A stretch of DNA of 64,000 nt. It comes from Leptasterias polaris. Taxonomy: Eukaryota; Echinodermata; Asteroidea; Forcipulatida; Asteriidae. Location of the stretch: assembly GCA_037783415.1 (NCBI GenBank), contig JAZGTN010000002.1, forward strand, positions 4,216,001 to 4,280,000, in the 5' to 3' direction. The position numbers and the translations under genes are program-made. Below the pieces are notes generated by a model. It ran no database searches. It saw only the letters and a program-made list of their open reading frames with translations, and was not told the origin of the DNA. This document shows, piece after piece, positions 59,055-64,000 of the stretch (position 1 is its first letter; every line of letters begins with the position of its first letter).

Positions 59055-61622
59055 CTTACAACAACTTTATTCAATACAAATTCGTATTCAGAATTTTACA
59101 CTACTGAGTGTACTGACTGTTGCAGTCAGTCACTGTACAAAACCACACGAAGTAAATAAAAGTTACACTTTTCTCTTAGTCTTTAGTCTTAAACTAAACA
59201 AAAATTAAATTTTAAAAGTAATTTCCTCTTGATGTGATGGTCGATATTAATTAGCAATACAATAATCTGTCCACTAAATGAAAAGGAAAACAATAAAGCT
59301 GAGAAAGAGCAGTGCAAAATTACCCAGCTCCATGGTCGAGAATGCAGCTGATCTGATTGAATGTAAACATGAAACGGGTTCCCTGTAAATTCTGAGATTG
59401 TTCATCCATCCTAGGTGGTAGACGTCTGGAAGCCATACTTTTAAAAGGGGCCGCTAAATTTAAATAGCGCCCTCTCTTGGGAATCTTGAATGGCTTTCTG
59501 GTTCTGACGACCTGAAGAATTCGGATCATGCCCGCGACTAACGAGGCGTAAAGCCAGAGCCATTCTTTCAGAAATACCACATTTCGAAACTTTTTGTTGG
59601 CACTGACTCATTCTTAATGTTTTAAAAGGAAACAATTTATTTTGATGGAGTTTTTAAAAGACTCAAAATAACTGGTGACAAATCTGGCCCACTCAGAAGT
59701 TGTGATTCAGAAACAATTTTATTTCATGTCAACATTTTCGTGAAAAGTCACATTTTTATATACAACATACCGTAACTAAAAAATAGATTGCTGTTCTATC
59801 GTTGTGAATTATCAGAGAAAAAGATGGGTGGTTTTTTTTTGTCGTTTGGTTTTTGGGGTGTTTTTTTACTGAGCAATATCCATTTTCAAAACTGATGAAA
59901 CCCGCCCATAAAAGCACAGGTTTTGTTCTTATATTTATTTCTTGCCGATTTCGAACTTTTGCTGAAGACCGATAGTTTCCCAACAAAGTGCCTGCTCTGC
60001 CCCTGGTTCCCGTTTCAATTTTTCTACACGGATCCTGATGCGTAACATTTTTAAACAGTTCTACTACAGTAATAAACAATTAACTTAATTGGACAATCGA
60101 GGGGGAATGCTTTGGTTAAGGATATTTCCCGAGTTTATCTTGAAATTGTTGCCACTGTAACTTTTTTGAGCCGAAAAGTGGTAGCGCATCTTTTAATTGT
60201 TTTCTCAAAGATCGCCAATATAACAATTTTAAAAGTTGGTAGGCCTACATTACGGATTTGACGCGCTCGCCCAGTTTGGTCCCCGCAGCCTTGCATTCCT
60301 TTCTAATGAGCGCACTCACAAAGAAAAATGTAGGTGCCCCATGACTCTGCCAATGAATGGTTTTTACTCGAAACTTTTGGTTTCCGGGATCCAAAAATAA
60401 TATGAATCACTCAAATAGTATTGAAAGTACGTAGTAGCCAAACTGAATCATGAGCACTCAACTGCTGCCACTGCCGCCCCCGGCCTCCTTAAATTCATGA
60501 TTTCTAGGCCGTCCTCGGTGGCTTTGTTGCGGCTGTGGTGGGCTTAAATCGATAGTCCCGTTCTTCAATAATAATAATAATAATAATATTTAAAATTTAT
60601 ATTGCGCCCCTTACATACAAAATTATCAAAGGCGCAGAACACATGTTAAAAAGGACAGAATGGAAGAAAACGACAAAGAAAAAAGACTGATCACCAGGCC
60701 AGTGCCCAAACAAAAGTATGGGGATACGTCTGTCCCGCGTTCAACGTTGAAGCTAGCTAGCTGCAGCCAAGCAGCTAAGACGAAGTTTAATAAGGACGCG
60801 GCCTTTCTTTTGTTTTTACTTCATTGGGCCTTTAATCCTTTATTATTATTATTATTATTATTTATTCGGCCAAAACATTCTTAAATACAAACATGTACAT
60901 ACAAAGTAAGAAATGTCATACATCAAGGACAGTCAAGATGAAAGATTAAATTATTGTATAACAATACCAATCAAAAATCTATTCAGAGGTACAAACACGT
61001 CAAACACCTATTGTTTATTTTATATTTTATTTGATGTATTTGTTTGTTTTGTTTCGGGGGTTTTATTCAGACTTATTTATTTAAGTTTTGGTCTGTTTTA
61101 AGACTTTTGCTTAATATCTAAATCTTGAACATCAAGACTAGTCTAATCGTAGCCTTCCAGGTGTACATGGACGTAATACACACACGGGTGACCGCGCGCA
61201 GAGAGGCGCATGATGATGACGTAAAGTTCATTCACTAACATTAGTATACGATGTGGCAGTCGAATCACCGCCAATCCGCCCTCAAAATAGTATTCATAAA
61301 ACATTCTTTTTCGCAATAATTTATGACCTTGGTTCGATGATATTGTCTATCCTCATTTAATATGCCGATTTGTGCAAAATAATCTAGTTGACAATCACCA
61401 GTGTGGAATCTAACGAACGGATTGTATTTTTCCCTCGCGGAGGGAAATCGTTAAATATTCAACCGGAACTATTTGCACACCTCTCTTCGTACATGTCGGC
61501 CATTTCTGGCCTCTTTGGCTTCAATCACGTTGGATAATTTTCTTTGGAAAACCTTACAACTAGTGGGATACACCGTCGGGGTGCTTAATTTTCAGGGAAA
61601 GGGATAGATCTTCTAAGTCACC
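59055..61622. promoter_or_regulatory. Divergent GUCD1 / CLTC intergenic region
   Basis: Contains the GUCD1 5' flank, the unassigned exon at 59324-59436, and a minus-oriented LINE/SINE tail at 60565-60660 (ATA repeat next to TTTATATTGCGCCCC). There is also a TTA microsatellite at 60840-60865. The last 200 bases before the CLTC ATG are less AT-rich and contain CGGCCATTTC at 61497-61506, a possible reverse YY1 site. I see no other gene. Confidence 0.4.
59324..59436 (-). CDS. Unassigned candidate first exon upstream of GUCD1
   Basis: An ATG at 59436 opens 37 codons plus two bases, starting MASRRLPPRMDEQSQNLQ and ending before a GTAATT donor. I do not recognise the protein. It lies 270 bp upstream of the GUCD1 start on the same strand. 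Its phase would not join GUCD1 exon 2 in frame, though it would join exon 3 and so skip the DCGLAC motif. It could be an alternative 5' exon, the start of another gene or chance. A roughly 40-bp segment beside it recurs near 50386-50428. Confidence 0.25.
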
Positions 61623-61664
61623 ATGGCTCAGAGTTTGCCCATCCGCTTTCAGGAGCATTTACAG
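61623..61664 (+). CDS. CLTC: Clathrin heavy chain, coding exon 1 (gene continues off right edge)
   Basis: ATG followed by 14 codons reading MAQSLPIRFQEHLQ, then a GT donor. Vertebrate clathrin heavy chain begins MAQILPIRFQEHLQ, so only residue 4 differs. These residues open the N-terminal beta-propeller, which binds clathrin-box adaptors. The donor GTCCGT is weak. No match to the next exon (beginning around LQNLGINP) was found before 64000, so intron 1 exceeds 2.3 kb. GUCD1 starts 2.6 kb away on the opposite strand, so the two genes diverge. I am sure of the family; only the first 14 residues are available here. Confidence 0.9.
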
Positions 61665-64000
61665 GTCCGTATGAAAAAACACCGGTTGTTTTAAATTTTA
61701 CTGAAAATTAATTTGATATGCTATAACTCATGTATGTACCACACACAGGTACTGACTAGTACTGTACAATGTGCATTGAATTTGCATTGTAACACGCCCT
61801 CTCAAAATGGCCGCCACGTGCCGGTTTCTGCAGGTGTTTTTCCTAAAATATTGTTGACAGATTAGCACTTAAATTGTGCTTTTAGATCCCTCAATGGCGA
61901 CGTTAATTGATAAATGATTGTTTGAAATTTTGAATGAGTTGAAGAATTTAATGATGTATCTTTTTAAGTTGACAATATTATTTATTAAATCAGTTTATCA
62001 TTTTGACATTTTTGTCAAAATTGACATTGATCAATGATCATTGATCGGAAAATGTTCCTGTTTTAAAATGTGTTATTCATTAAAAATACCTTTTAGTCTA
62101 TATAATTATAGTGTCCTTTACTGGTTAAATTTTCTCTTAAATTGTTGAACAACGAACTAGATCTGACCTAGACCCAGTAACTGGGGTGCTGTACTCCTTT
62201 TTTGAAATTTTGACATCATCGGTCGTACTAGCGCCCCAGGTTAAAGCTCCATCGCGAAACAGCATTCCCTGATTTGGCATCTTTTGACTACGGCAAGCCA
62301 CAAAAAATGCCTCAGAACGACAAAAATAACCAACAAAATAGCTTTAAAAACGCCTACTCACTACTGGCTTCAGGTATTTAAATGTACTCACGATTTTGTT
62401 TTGTGCTGCAATTTTACGTTTTTGTCAAGTCGATCGTTGAAAATATGGGCATGCTCTCATCATGCCCGGGTCAACTACGATCTGACCGCTGCCCCCTCAC
62501 AGTTTCATCGTCAAGATGCATTCTGTGTAGTAGATTTAATCAACGACTGTTTGCAGCGAGTGCACACAGTGTGGGCAATGTATTCGACGAGGCGTGTTGT
62601 ACATGTATTCGACGGGGCGCTAGTACGACCGATGATGTCAAAATTTCAAAAAAGGAGTACAGCGCCCCAGTTACTGGGTCTAGATCTGACCTACATGTAG
62701 GGCTCAATTGCAGAATACCCTGTGACCTAGTCCTGTCTTTTAAGTTTTACTGATTAATGAATGTATTAAATACATATTTTTGTAAATGATTTCAGCTTTA
62801 TTTACTTTGTTAAAACAAATTCTGACACTTGCCAAGTTACCAAAACCTTGAGAAGAAATCATGTAAGGTTTTTCACTACAGAAAAAGCCATTATCAACTG
62901 AAACACATTACTATTTTTATACTACTGTAGATCTTATTCTTAGGTAATCTGTGAAATCAAGATTTCATTTCAGACTCTTTGAAAATATTTTTTTTTTGCC
63001 AAGCGTCATTCAACTGATTAATTAAAGTGCATCAGACTTGAACATGTTGAAAGATGATTGTCAACAACAACCAATACCAAATGTTTTTGTTTTGTTTGTG
63101 TTTGTGAAAAAAGAAATCATGCAAATCTGTTGTTCGGTTTGTATTCTTAGAAAATTAGAGAAACTTGCTGTTTCTGACCTTCTTGATTCTTCGTCCAAAT
63201 TCTGACGTAATATTTGTTTGATAGAAACAGAGTTGTGCATTATGTTTTTTCCCATAAATGTTTAAACAGAAGTTGCCACTTCTGTTTAACTGTTTCTAGC
63301 GATTCCATTCCAAATTAAGGATTGGTAACGCTGTCGGGTACATGGGATCCTCTGAGCCGACTCTCTGTTCTCTTTATGAGCCAACCTGTAAAGGAGCCGA
63401 TGTCAACACACTTTCCAGGATTATAAAAATAGAAGCTATACCCAGTCTGGGGGATGGAAAATATAGTCCCGCATTCATTACAGAGGTGAATCACTCAAGT
63501 GACCTTATAAGAATTGGAGGTCGGATTATGGTAATGTTTCCGAAACTTTGAATTAGCTGAAAATTGATGGTACAAAATTACAAAAAAAGAGAATAAAACT
63601 CTGCAACCTAGAATAACAACAGATTAAAAAACCATTGAAGAACACACTGTGTGTAATTATTAGGTTTTGCTTAAAAAGGTTACACAAATATCTTGATGAT
63701 TTGATCAATTGTTGTATGAAATATAAGCAGCTTGCTTCTACATGCAGCACCAAATGTTGAATACAATAGTGGTTAAAAATTACATTCATCGTCAGCATAG
63801 TGATATGATCTTTTTTTAAGCACAAGTGCTTAAAAGCAATCAAAGTCAGAAATGAACGCCACTTCAAAAAGGTTAACCTGTGAAGGCCAGGAAACGGAGA
63901 GTGGAGAGAAAAAATGACTTCCACATTTTCATTCTTGACTGAATGGAAAAAGTTAGAACTCACTGACTGCAATCTTCCTAAACTATATTCATTCTGATTA
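61665..64000. other. CLTC intron 1 (partial)
   Basis: AT-rich intron with one clear foldback element (62168-62683). A CGGCC-free stretch with AAATGGCCGCC at 61806-61816 may be a promoter-proximal element. From 62700 to 64000 I found no exon, conserved protein block or recognised repeat. Confidence 0.4.
62168..62683. mobile_element. 516-bp foldback DNA element in CLTC intron 1
   Basis: Inverted ends of about 75 bp: TAGACCCAGTAACTGGGG ... CCCCAGTTACTGGGTCTA, continuing through GCTGTACTCC and GACATCATCGGTCGTACTAG. Direct repeat ATCTGACC flanks it (8 bp if the boundary base is shared), which fits hAT-type insertion. A half copy lies at 25563-25830. Confidence 0.75.

Noticed and set aside
63342..63551. 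69-codon frame as a CLTC exon
   Set aside because: No resemblance to clathrin heavy chain near exon 2, and no convincing splice context.

Overview
The window is animal nuclear DNA. Five intron-rich genes can be assembled exon by exon from conserved protein motifs, with splice sites and reading phase agreeing at every junction. The gene set, the TTAGGG-type telomeric repeat and the crowd of LINE/SINE/MITE relics suggest a metazoan. An invertebrate deuterostome such as an echinoderm is my best guess, but the sequence alone does not prove it.

Layout: (1) 1-7262, minus strand: the first five coding exons of bleomycin hydrolase (BLMH), including the catalytic-Cys exon; the gene runs off the left edge. 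(2) 8965-22047, plus: complete moonraker/OFIP (KIAA0753 family), 14 coding exons, 1006 codons. (3) 25066-43820, plus: complete ZW10, 20 coding exons, 756 codons. (4) 59054-45647, minus: complete GUCD1, 9 coding exons, 245 codons, convergent with ZW10; their poly(A) signals lie about 20 bp apart. (5) 61623-61664, plus: coding exon 1 of clathrin heavy chain (CLTC), head-to-head with GUCD1, continuing off the right edge.

Introns and spacers are packed with mobile-element relics, many with target-site duplications (TSDs): a CR1/L2-group LINE with an open endonuclease-RT frame in GUCD1 intron 1, two deleted LTR retrotransposons with polypurine tracts, two TTAA-flanked piggyBac-like MITEs, foldback elements, tRNA-derived SINEs, nested insertions, and a MITE carrying interstitial telomeric repeats.

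Functionally, moonraker (centriolar satellites), ZW10 (kinetochore and ER tethering) and clathrin (vesicle coats and spindle) all touch mitosis or trafficking, but nothing here shows that the cluster is functional. I see no new multi-gene system. The observations most worth following are the ZW10 terminal exon amplified into its own 3' UTR, an in-frame presequence-like leader on BLMH, and a dispersed hairpin motif next to GAAACGT that resembles a decayed hammerhead core.
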